From Pedobacter sp. PACM 27299 (GTDB taxonomy: Bacteria > Bacteroidota > Bacteroidia > Sphingobacteriales > Sphingobacteriaceae): a DNA stretch of 64,000 bases. The notes under the pieces are model-generated. The model was given only the letters and a program-made list of their open reading frames with translations, was not told the origin of the DNA and did not search any database. Made by a program: the position numbers and the translations under genes. The stretch spans positions 2,728,001 to 2,792,000 of the forward strand of contig NZ_CP012996.1 of the NCBI RefSeq assembly GCF_001412655.1, read 5' to 3'. Positions 52,819-61,076 of this stretch are shown here, one piece after another. The stretch's first letter is position 1, and each line of letters starts with the position of its first letter.

Positions 52819-54408
52819 TTAGTAACCATCATTTTGAGTGATTTTAAGCTGATCATTGCTGTCAATTTCCTTTTGTGGAATTGGCAGTAACATTCGGTCT
52901 TGTACCACATTACTTTGCAATTGAGCGAGTGTGATCGCTGGAACGATGTTCTTGTAATGCGTAGGGAATTCTGCTGAAAAATGGGCTTTAATGATTTCTA
53001 TGGCCTGTCCACTGCGCAATAGATCAAAGAAACGCTGGTTTTCAAATGCAAATTCTAACCTTCTTTCATTGAAAAGTGCGGCTAAAAATCTGGTGTTATC
53101 GGTTATCGCATTTGCCTGACTACCATCTGTTGGGTATTTATAAAAACCACTGGAGAAATCACCTGTGGTAAAATCTACTGCACCTGAACGTGCTCTAACC
53201 TGGTTGATGAGGCCAACAGCAGTCCCGGAAGGGCCATCAAAACCGAGTGCTTCTGCTTTCATTAACAGCACATCAGAAAATCGGATCACTGGAAAATCGT
53301 TCTCCGCATCGTTTTTCACGAGCACTGGAGAGATGAATTTCTTCACATATAATTTTGCACCATATTTGCCAATGGCCACGTCTTTTCTTTGATCAACCGG
53401 AGCACTGGCTAATATTTTATACTGCCCATCCAACTCTGTTGTCGGAAAATTATAGCCTAATCCATCGCCATTGATCACTGCACTGCCACTGGAAGTAGGG
53501 GCAAAGGAATTACCCATGCTATTACCGAGTCCAAAACCACCAGCTTTAAACCGTACTGAAAAAAGAATTTCTTTATTCATTTCATTGTTGATGGAAAACA
53601 CATCAGCAAAGGAGTTCAGTAAACCATGACCGCTGTTCTGCAGCACATCATCCAATAGGGCTAAGGCCAGATTTTTCTGATTTAAAGTCAAATAAACTTT
53701 TGCCAGCAGCGCTTTTGCTGCCCAGCTGGTTGCTCTGCCACGATCCGCATCTGCAATCGCTGAAAAAGCAACAGGAGACAGCAGATCTTTTGCTTTAGAA
53801 AGATCGGCCACAATCAGTTTATAGCATTCCTGTACCGGAGTTCTGTTGAGTTGTTTAGATTGTTTGGGATCCACGGGTGTGGTCACTAAAAACACGTCTC
53901 CGTACAATCTAACCAGGTTGAAGTAATGGTAAGCTCTTAAAAACAAGGCTTCTCCCGCCAATTGGTTTTTTTGTGCTTCCGTCATTTTTGCCGTTCCTTC
54001 CCCAATTTGAACATTGCCGTTTTCATACGATACCCCCAGGCTTTTCAATACATAATTGATGGAGCGGATGTTTTTATAAGTATGCAGCCAGTATCTGTAA
54101 ACCTTATCATGAGAAGAATTTAAGGTAAACATGTCCAGCTCATTGAACTCAACATTGATGGAAGCCGAACTATTGGGCACCCCTTGTTTTGTATTGTCGC
54201 TTCTCAATTCCGTGAGCATCCATTCGGTTTCTAATGGCAATTGCAGGCCATTATAACTCCCGGTGAGTCCAACTTTCGTTTCGTCATAATTGGTGTAAAA
54301 AGTTTCCACCCCTAAATTAGAGATGGGATCAATATCAATTATTTTTTTGCAGCCTCCTGTGAAAAAAGCAAGGACAACAAAGGGTAGTAGATATTTTAAG
54401 TGTTTCAT
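52819..54408 (-). CDS. SusD/RagB-family glycan-binding lipoprotein of the alginate PUL
   Basis: The product is 529 residues from the ATG at 54408, chosen because it begins MKHLKYLLPFVVLAFFTGGC (Cys20) with KK after it; the ATG at 54447 would add 13 residues and overlap the SusC gene. SusD features include LAGEALFLRAYHYFNLVRLYGDVFLV (about 155-180), ALGFDGPSGTAVGLINQVRARSG, and FNERRLEFAFENQRFFDLLRSG near residue 465. It pairs with the SusC encoded 25 bp upstream. Confidence 0.95.
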   Translation of the reverse strand: MKHLKYLLPFVVLAFFTGGCKKIIDIDPISNLGVETFYTNYDETKVGLTGSYNGLQLPLETEWMLTELRSDNTKQGVPNSSASINVEFNELDMFTLNSSHDKVYRYWLHTYKNIRSINYVLKSLGVSYENGNVQIGEGTAKMTEAQKNQLAGEALFLRAYHYFNLVRLYGDVFLVTTPVDPKQSKQLNRTPVQECYKLIVADLSKAKDLLSPVAFSAIADADRGRATSWAAKALLAKVYLTLNQKNLALALLDDVLQNSGHGLLNSFADVFSINNEMNKEILFSVRFKAGGFGLGNSMGNSFAPTSSGSAVINGDGLGYNFPTTELDGQYKILASAPVDQRKDVAIGKYGAKLYVKKFISPVLVKNDAENDFPVIRFSDVLLMKAEALGFDGPSGTAVGLINQVRARSGAVDFTTGDFSSGFYKYPTDGSQANAITDNTRFLAALFNERRLEFAFENQRFFDLLRSGQAIEIIKAHFSAEFPTHYKNIVPAITLAQLQSNVVQDRMLLPIPQKEIDSNDQLKITQNDGY

Positions 54409-54433
54409 GGTCAGTTTTTTAATTGGTTTATAC

Positions 54434-57400
54434 CTAGAAATTAACATCTAATCCAAAAGTGTAAGTTCTGGCGATTGGGAATGCACCGCGTTGGTAGCCG
54501 CTCACCAGTGGCGACGCATAGGCTGAGCTGGTGGTTCTGGCTTCCGGGTTAATTCCCCTATAGCTTTTTCCCATCAGGTAAAGTACATTATCAATGGAGC
54601 TGTAGAGCCTTACACCGTTTACACCCATTTTTTTAGCGATTTTATTGGGCAGGGAATAACCAATGATAATGTTCCGTAAAGCCGCATAAGAAGCATCTTC
54701 GATCACATAATCTGTGAGCAGCCAGTTCTCGCCATTGGTATAATAAGGAGTCTTGCCGTCTCCAGGGTAGGCGGCGCTAATCCAGCGGTTTTCAGTAAAA
54801 TTCTTATTGTATTTTCTGGACTCATTATAGTTGGCATCGCCATTAATGACACTTCCACCTTGTACGCCCTGGATCATAATGTTCAGGTCAAAACCTTTGT
54901 ATTTAAAAGAGTTGTTGATGCCCCAGGTGAAATCTGGAAAGGGACTGCCAATGATGACACGGTCGTTCACATCAATTTTCTGATCGCCATTTGCATCTAC
55001 ATATTTTAAACCTCCGGCAGCGAAATATTTGGAAAGGGTAGAGGTTTGTCCGCTGGCTTTAGCGGCATTGATTTCTTCCTGAGAAGTCCAGATGCCATCT
55101 GTTTGATAACCGAAAAACTGAATGGCTGGCTTGCCTACAATAGCCGCATAGATTTCATTGCGCTCGCCATAATTGTATTGGAAGGGCTCGCCGCCTAATT
55201 CCAGCAATTTGTTTCTGTTTCCTGCAATGTTAAAGCTGGTGGTCCAGCTGAAATTTTTATTTTTTATCGTGTTGGCACTGAATTCTAACTCCAGACCTTG
55301 ATTCCTGATCTTTCCGGCATTGTTAATGTATTCAAATGATCCGCTGAAAGACTGTGTAGATTGTTTGTACAGCAGGCGGTCGGTCACCGCGTTATAGTAC
55401 TCTAAAGTAAGGGAAAACCGGTCTTTAAAGAAGCCAAAGTCGATCCCTGAATTGAATTCAAAAGTTCTTTCCCAGGTAATGTCTGGATTTGCTAAAACAT
55501 CGCTATTTGGAGATAGTCCTAGACCTACCGATCCAGTACCAGAACCAAATGAATAATTACCCGGATACAGCAGGTTCACAAAAGAGAAACTTGGGATGTT
55601 ATTGTTCCCTGTGGCACCGTAACTGGCCCTTAATTTCAGGTTACTCACCCAGTTCACATTTTTCATGAAGTTCTCTTTTCCAATGCCCCAGCCTGCAGAA
55701 ACCGCAGGGAAGGAACCGTATTTTTGTCCCTTAGCAAAATAAGAACTGCCATCAGTTCTGAAACTGGCAGAGAAAAGGTATTTGTTTTTATAATCGTAGG
55801 TCATCCTGCCCAGATAGGAAATTAAGCCAACGCGGTCTTCTAGTGTTTTCGTTAGTGCCTGATCAATTTGACCGGCTTGATTTAAAGTCTTAAAGTTGTC
55901 TGTCGGGAAGTTCCTGCCCACCATATTACTTTCCTTAATTTTAGTTTGCTGGGTGGTATAACCTAGCAATCCTGTGAAATGGTGATTGCCTTTTGTTAAG
56001 GTGTAATTCAGGGTATTCTCCCATAAAAAATCCAGGTATTGTTTGTTGTATATGGTCGCTTCGTTTACGTCTCCATCTTTACGCGCATTGGATAGGGTGA
56101 AGGTGGAGTTTTCCTGATTGGTATAATATCCACCTACAGAAGTCTTGAAGATCAGTCCTTTTAAAATGTTGATACTTAGGTCTCCACCACCCAGCATTCG
56201 ATAGTTTTCCTGCGATCTGTTTTCTCTTCCTGCAATTGAGGCTGGGGTATTGTTGCTGGTGGCAAAAGGTTCAACCGGACCGTTGCTGTTCCAGGTGGTT
56301 CCATCTGGCATCAGGCCAGAATAACTCAGGCCATTAAAATGTCTTGCCTGTACAAAATCCCCTGCATTAATATTTGCCCATTGCGAATTTTGCTGCACAT
56401 AGGCTGCGGTAAAATCATCATGATACACAGGAAGGAAGGAGCCAAACCTAAAGTAGTCGGTAAAATTAACGGCTGGTCGCTGTGTTTTTATATAGGATGG
56501 GTTGAAGTTGAAACTGAAGGTGACTTTCTTGCTGAGCGCACCGTCTACTTTTGCTTTTACATTTAATCGGGTATTTTCACTGTATTTTAATACCGCTTCG
56601 TCTTTTTGTCCGCTGGCAGACAAATAGTATTTCAGGTCTTTTTTACCACCGGAAATACCCAGCTGAATATTTTTGATTGCAGCCTCCTGGAGCGCTTCAC
56701 GCTGCCAGTCGGTAGGGCCGCCTGCAATTTGATTTTCTATGACATAAGCAGCCCGTTCAGCAGGGGTAATTAGATTTTTTAAATTAGCAGGTACTGTCGG
56801 ATCATTTTCCCGCAATGCAGCATCTGCAAAGAGCTGATTGGTATATTCGGTCACGCTCATGATCGGGTTCAGCTCGTAAGGTTTTTTAAAGCCGTAATAA
56901 GTTTTAAAAGTGTATCTGGGTTTATCAGAAACACCGCTTTTGGTGGTAATTAAGATCACCCCATTTGCTGCTCTGGAGCCATAAATAGCACTGGAAGCTG
57001 CATCTTTAAGCACTTCAATAGACTCTACATCCTGTGGATTCACGAAAGAAAGTCCATCAGGAACGGGATAGCCATCTACTACTACCAGAGGTTGAGAACC
57101 TGCACTGATGGAACTGAATCCTCTCACCCTGACTACAGGATCTGCGCCTACTTCTGAGCTTACATTTTGGATGGTTACCCCGGCAATTTTCCCGATCAGG
57201 GCATTGTCTAGTCTGGAGGTAGGAATCTCATCCAGGTTGTCATTTTTCAATTTACTGACAGCACCGGTCACAGAAGATTTTTTCTGGCTTCCATAACCAA
57301 TCACCACCACCTCATCCATGACGTTCTTAATTTCCTGAAGCGTGATGGTCACGTTTTCCGCCTTTGTCACAGGATAGGCCTGCGGCTGGTAACCGACGTA

Positions 57401-57637
57401 GTTAAATACCAGCAATTTTCCGGTTTCAACAGTAATGGTAAATTCACCTTTGGGATTGGTCATGGTGCCCTGTTTCCCGTCTTTTACTTTTACTGAAGCG
57501 CCTGGTAAGGTTTCTCCCGTTTCAGTTTTTACCACACCCTGAACCTTTACTTTTGTTTGAGCAAGAGCAGTATTCATAAACAGCAGGCAAGTAAATAATA
57601 CTGCAAGCAGAATAGATTGCAAATAAAATTTTTTCAT
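54434..57637 (-). CDS. SusC-family TonB-dependent transporter of the alginate PUL
   Basis: The 1067-residue protein has a signal peptide ending NTALAQ, a carboxypeptidase-regulatory-like domain (about 30-105; GVVKTETGETLPGASVKVKDG), the TonB plug (about 110-225; DEVVVIGYGSQKKSSVTGAV, ESIEVLKDAASSAIYGSRAANGVILITTK) and a barrel ending TYTFGLDVNF. There is no STN domain, so unlike the SusC at 39820 it should be controlled by the GntR protein, not by an ECF sigma. It is probably the oligoalginate importer. A strong inverted repeat lies 73-99 bases upstream of its start. Confidence 0.95.
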   Translation of the reverse strand: MKKFYLQSILLAVLFTCLLFMNTALAQTKVKVQGVVKTETGETLPGASVKVKDGKQGTMTNPKGEFTITVETGKLLVFNYVGYQPQAYPVTKAENVTITLQEIKNVMDEVVVIGYGSQKKSSVTGAVSKLKNDNLDEIPTSRLDNALIGKIAGVTIQNVSSEVGADPVVRVRGFSSISAGSQPLVVVDGYPVPDGLSFVNPQDVESIEVLKDAASSAIYGSRAANGVILITTKSGVSDKPRYTFKTYYGFKKPYELNPIMSVTEYTNQLFADAALRENDPTVPANLKNLITPAERAAYVIENQIAGGPTDWQREALQEAAIKNIQLGISGGKKDLKYYLSASGQKDEAVLKYSENTRLNVKAKVDGALSKKVTFSFNFNPSYIKTQRPAVNFTDYFRFGSFLPVYHDDFTAAYVQQNSQWANINAGDFVQARHFNGLSYSGLMPDGTTWNSNGPVEPFATSNNTPASIAGRENRSQENYRMLGGGDLSINILKGLIFKTSVGGYYTNQENSTFTLSNARKDGDVNEATIYNKQYLDFLWENTLNYTLTKGNHHFTGLLGYTTQQTKIKESNMVGRNFPTDNFKTLNQAGQIDQALTKTLEDRVGLISYLGRMTYDYKNKYLFSASFRTDGSSYFAKGQKYGSFPAVSAGWGIGKENFMKNVNWVSNLKLRASYGATGNNNIPSFSFVNLLYPGNYSFGSGTGSVGLGLSPNSDVLANPDITWERTFEFNSGIDFGFFKDRFSLTLEYYNAVTDRLLYKQSTQSFSGSFEYINNAGKIRNQGLELEFSANTIKNKNFSWTTSFNIAGNRNKLLELGGEPFQYNYGERNEIYAAIVGKPAIQFFGYQTDGIWTSQEEINAAKASGQTSTLSKYFAAGGLKYVDANGDQKIDVNDRVIIGSPFPDFTWGINNSFKYKGFDLNIMIQGVQGGSVINGDANYNESRKYNKNFTENRWISAAYPGDGKTPYYTNGENWLLTDYVIEDASYAALRNIIIGYSLPNKIAKKMGVNGVRLYSSIDNVLYLMGKSYRGINPEARTTSSAYASPLVSGYQRGAFPIARTYTFGLDVNF

Positions 57638-57709
57638 ATTAGTTTCTATTTGGTTAGAAGGTCAGTTGCTGATGTCTACCTGAGTTTGGGCTGGTAGAAA
57701 ACTGCGAGT

Positions 57710-57736
57710 ATGGTCAGCAAATTAATTGCTGACCAT
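57710..57736. promoter_or_regulatory. Inverted repeat upstream of susC, probable regulator operator
   Basis: ATGGTCAGCA (57710-57719) and TGCTGACCAT (57727-57736) form a perfect 10-bp inverted repeat with a 7-base spacer. The minus strand has TTAATTTG across the spacer, one base off a -7 box. The TGGT/ACCA ends recall FadR-type GntR operators. It sits in the only large gap of the operon. Confidence 0.5.
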
Positions 57737-57743
57737 TCAATAT

Positions 57744-58496
57744 TTAGGAGAAGAATAATCCTCCGTTAATGTCAATATTTGTTCCGGTGATATAGCTGGA
57801 ATCATCAGAAGCAAGGTAAATGATCAGATCTGCTACTTCCTTAGATTCCCCTTCACGTTTGATCAGGGTGGCTTTGGCTACATTCACGCGCACTTCAGGC
57901 TTGCTAAAAGTATCATGGAACGTGGTGGCAATCATACCCGGTAAAACGGCATTCACACGAATCCCACTTGCACCTAACTCTTTGGCAAGGGCACGGGTAT
58001 AGGTCATTACACCGCCTTTTGCAGTGGCATAGGCACTGGCACCCGGACCACCGCCATCTCTACCGGCAAGGGAAGATAAGTTGATGATCGAAGAACCGGC
58101 AGGCATTGCTGGAATAGTTGCTTTCGACATCAGGAATACACTTTTCAAGTTGAGGTCCATCACTTTATCCCAGAATTCTTCATCTAGTTCTGCAGTTGTT
58201 TTTCTGGCCACCATTCCACCGGCAACATTCACCAGAATATTGATTTCTTCGCCAAAGGCCTGTTTGGTCTGTTCCACAAGATCCAGGGTTTCGGGAGATT
58301 TGGTGACATCGGCTTTCACTATAATCGCTGTTCCGCCTGCCTCTTGTATCAGTTTGAGGGTTTCTTCCGCATTCTCTACACTGCCATGGTAGTTGATCAC
58401 TACTTTGGCTCCTTGTGCAGCTAAGCCGATAGAAACTGCCCTACCTATATCTCTTGATCCACCAGTTACAATTGCTACTTTATTTTTTAGACGCAT
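57744..58496 (-). CDS. SDR oxidoreductase, probable DEH (uronate) reductase
   Basis: The 250-residue classical SDR has a cofactor loop VTGGSRDIGRAV (about 10-21; Asp where Gly is usual), NVAGG, catalytic serines in INLSSLAG and the YATAK active site (Tyr/Lys about 157-161), and ends with INGGLFF. In alginate PULs an SDR reduces 4-deoxy-5-hexoseulose uronate to 2-keto-3-deoxygluconate; the neighbours PL17, KdgF and MFS support that role here. A general 3-oxoacyl-ACP reductase is the alternative from sequence alone. It is 11 bp downstream of the MFS gene. Confidence 0.85.
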   Translation of the reverse strand: MRLKNKVAIVTGGSRDIGRAVSIGLAAQGAKVVINYHGSVENAEETLKLIQEAGGTAIIVKADVTKSPETLDLVEQTKQAFGEEINILVNVAGGMVARKTTAELDEEFWDKVMDLNLKSVFLMSKATIPAMPAGSSIINLSSLAGRDGGGPGASAYATAKGGVMTYTRALAKELGASGIRVNAVLPGMIATTFHDTFSKPEVRVNVAKATLIKREGESKEVADLIIYLASDDSSYITGTNIDINGGLFFS

Positions 58497-58507
58497 AATT
58501 AATTTAT

Positions 58508-59794
58508 TTATGAAATGATTATTTTTTTTGAGGTGATGTATTTAATACAAATCCAGGTAATTGGCACGAGTACAGCGGCCAGTACAAAGAAGGATTCATA
58601 GCTTGTTTTTGTAATAATGGGTACTGCCCATGTGGTTAATAAAGTACCGGCAACGGCTGCTGTTCCGCCCATTCCAGCTACTGTGCCCACATTCTTTCCA
58701 TGGAAATAATCGCTGGGCAGGGTTTGGATATTGCCGATCAGAAATTGAAATCCGAATAGGGTAGCACCGATCAGCAGCATGGCCAGCGTTGGGTTTTCTT
58801 TGAGGGTAGCCAGGAAATAGACGATGGCAATCAATGCACTGATCATAATGGCACAGCCGATGGCAATGGCATCTTTTCTGGCTTTTACTGCGTTCACACC
58901 TCTTTTAATGCGCCATGAAGAATAATAACCACCCATTAAACTGCCTACTGCCGCGAATAAATAAGGCAGCCAGGTAAAGGCACCGATCTGCTTGATGTCA
59001 AACATAAACTGCTCCTTTAAGAAGGTCGGCAGCCAGGTGACAAAAAGCCACCAGACCGGGTCAATGAAAAACCTGCCCATCAGGATGCCCCAGGTATTCC
59101 TGAACTTCAATAATTCTTTCCAGGTTAGTACAGGAGCGAGGTCAGTTGCTGCTGCAGCATTGCTGTCTTCATCCAGGATATATACCCTTTCTTTCTCTGT
59201 GATCCAACTGTGCTTATCCGGGGTGGCTTTGTTGATAAACCACCATGGAATCACCCAAATCAAACCCAATGCGCCAATCAGTACGAAAGTGGTTTTCCAT
59301 CCGAAAGCGATATAGAGCAGGGCGATAATCGGTGCAGAGATCACGGATCCCATGGCCGCTCCCGCACCAAAAATCCCCTGTGCAATTGCACGCTCTTTAA
59401 CCGGAAACCATTCTGCATTACTTTTTGTAGCCCCAGGCCAGTTTCCAGCTTCACTAAATCCCAGCATAAAGCGGAAGATGTTGAAGGAAAACAGGGTTCT
59501 GGCAAAAGCATGTAAAGCAATGGAAACACTCCAGCTCAGGATAGAAATGGTCATTCCTAACCTTGTGCCCAGCGCATCCATCATTTTTCCCGTAAACGTT
59601 TGCCCAAGTGCATACGCAATCATGAAAAAAGTAGTGATTAATGCGAGTGCATTTTTATTGTCTTCATCGGTAATTCCGAAGTCTTTATAGATGTAAGGCC
59701 ATAAAATATTAATGGCACTTCTATCGATGTAATTGATTACCGTTGCAAGGGCAATCAGCGCTATAATGTACCATCTTAATCCTTTGATCTTCAT
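58508..59794 (-). CDS. MFS transporter, hexuronate (ACS) type
   Basis: The 428-residue protein has 12 membrane helices and the ACS-family signature near the start, VINYIDRSAINILWPYI, with FSEAGNWPGATKSNAEWFPVKERAIAQGIF around helix 4. Members of this family (ExuT-like) move hexuronates or glucarate. Here it would carry monouronates or unsaturated uronate from the periplasm to the cytoplasm. It lies between the esterase gene (24 bp) and the SDR gene (11 bp). Confidence 0.88.
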   Translation of the reverse strand: MKIKGLRWYIIALIALATVINYIDRSAINILWPYIYKDFGITDEDNKNALALITTFFMIAYALGQTFTGKMMDALGTRLGMTISILSWSVSIALHAFARTLFSFNIFRFMLGFSEAGNWPGATKSNAEWFPVKERAIAQGIFGAGAAMGSVISAPIIALLYIAFGWKTTFVLIGALGLIWVIPWWFINKATPDKHSWITEKERVYILDEDSNAAAATDLAPVLTWKELLKFRNTWGILMGRFFIDPVWWLFVTWLPTFLKEQFMFDIKQIGAFTWLPYLFAAVGSLMGGYYSSWRIKRGVNAVKARKDAIAIGCAIMISALIAIVYFLATLKENPTLAMLLIGATLFGFQFLIGNIQTLPSDYFHGKNVGTVAGMGGTAAVAGTLLTTWAVPIITKTSYESFFVLAAVLVPITWICIKYITSKKIIIS

Positions 59795-59818
59795 TTCTTA
59801 ATCTAATTTTGGAGTATG

Positions 59819-60697
59819 TTAAAGTCCTAAGCTCTTCAGGAAGGCCATTATTTTTGTATCGACCATGCTGTTGTCTTCTTTAGGAAACTTGCCATGCAGA
59901 CCGTCTTTTACGATAACCAATTCACTTTTTACGCCCATTTTGTCAAACTGTTCTTTTAAAGCAATGGATTGCTGATAAGGGACAGTAGGATCTGCATCAC
60001 CATGTACAATAAAGGTGGGTGGACTGGTTTTTTTAACCTGGTATAAAGGGGATACTGATTTGGTAAAAGCATCATCTTTAGCTTTTGCGCCCAACCAGCT
60101 TGTGGCCGATTTACTGGTTTTAATCGGTCCATAAGCCCAATCCCAGACATCAGTAATTCCGTATTTGTCAATAATGGCGGCTACCTTTACCGGTGTTGCC
60201 GATTTACAATTGGTGTCAAATACAGGGTTGTTTTCTAAAAGTCCAGCCATTAAAGCCAGGTGACCACCAGCGGAACCGCCCATAATGACGATCTTATTCG
60301 GATCGATGTTTAGCTTTTTCGCATTGTTGATGATGTAAATTAAGGCACATCTGGTGTCTTCAATAGCTGCCGGAGCAGTAGCAACCCCAGTAAGGCGATA
60401 TTCAATATTGGCCACTGCATAGCCATTTTTGAAGAAGCGGCTAAAACCAGTTTGAGATTCTTTAGTGCCTTTATTCCAGCCACCACCGTGTACGTTGATC
60501 ACCACTGGGCTAGGGGCTTTGCTCATGTCCGGTAAATAAAGATCCAGTTTGCCTTCCCAATCGCCAACTTTGGTATAAACGACATTTAGCTGTTCCGTAA
60601 ATCCATTAGGATATTGAACTTTTTTAAGCTCAATTTCTTGCGAATAGCCCTTGAAATTTAGGCATAGTAGTCCACATAATATGAATATTGCTTTCAT
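59819..60697 (-). CDS. Secreted alpha/beta-hydrolase esterase
   Basis: The 292-residue protein has a signal peptide ending NFKGYSQ. It has an oxyanion motif, INVHGGGWNKGTKESQ (about 67-82), the nucleophile elbow MGGSAGGHLAL (Ser142), Asp236 in HGDADPTVPY and His268 in DGLHGKF, so the triad is complete. It resembles acetyl-xylan or feruloyl-type esterases of the BD-FAE/HSL group. Within an alginate operon it might remove O-acetyl groups from bacterial alginate; that is inference. It is 34 bp downstream of kdgF. Confidence 0.85.
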   Translation of the reverse strand: MKAIFILCGLLCLNFKGYSQEIELKKVQYPNGFTEQLNVVYTKVGDWEGKLDLYLPDMSKAPSPVVINVHGGGWNKGTKESQTGFSRFFKNGYAVANIEYRLTGVATAPAAIEDTRCALIYIINNAKKLNIDPNKIVIMGGSAGGHLALMAGLLENNPVFDTNCKSATPVKVAAIIDKYGITDVWDWAYGPIKTSKSATSWLGAKAKDDAFTKSVSPLYQVKKTSPPTFIVHGDADPTVPYQQSIALKEQFDKMGVKSELVIVKDGLHGKFPKEDNSMVDTKIMAFLKSLGL

Positions 60698-60731
60698 AAT
60701 TTATTGATTTTAAGTAAGTTGATTTATTTCT

Positions 60732-61076
60732 TTATTTCAGAAAGTCTTCGCGATGTGGGCTGAAAACATCTATTAATATTCCTGGTTCAATACAGGTACA
60801 TCCATGTATTTCATGAGGAGGTACATAGTATCCATCACCTTTTCTGATGATGCGTACATTATCACCAATGGTCATTTCGAAAACACCGCTGTCTACATAA
60901 GTGACCTGTGTATGGTGATGTTCATGTAAAACCCCAACGGCCCCTGCTTCAAATCTTGCCTTTACCAGCATGATTCTGTCATCGTAACCATAAACTTTCC
61001 TGGTCACACCATTCCCCAGGTCCTCCCAGGTGGTTTCTTCTTCAATCTGAAATAAATTACTTTGTATCATCTGCAT
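60732..61076 (-). CDS. kdgF: KdgF-like cupin, uronate linearising enzyme
   Basis: The 114-residue single-domain cupin has metal ligands in the KdgF pattern: His51, His53 and Gln57 in HEHHHTQVTYVDSG, and His91 in VPPHEIHG. The Gln-to-His gap of 34 residues equals that of known KdgF. KdgF converts 4,5-unsaturated uronates, released by lyases from pectin or alginate, to linear ketouronates. Its start (61076, or 61070) overlaps the end of the PL17 gene by 20 (or 14) bp, a sign of translational coupling. It is cytoplasmic or possibly periplasmic; no signal peptide is seen. Confidence 0.9.
   Translation of the reverse strand: MQMIQSNLFQIEEETTWEDLGNGVTRKVYGYDDRIMLVKARFEAGAVGVLHEHHHTQVTYVDSGVFEMTIGDNVRIIRKGDGYYVPPHEIHGCTCIEPGILIDVFSPHREDFLK

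Noticed and set aside
52785..52910. N-terminal extension of the lipoprotein into the SusD gene
   Set aside because: The extension overlaps SusD and hides a perfect lipoprotein signal that starts at 52784.
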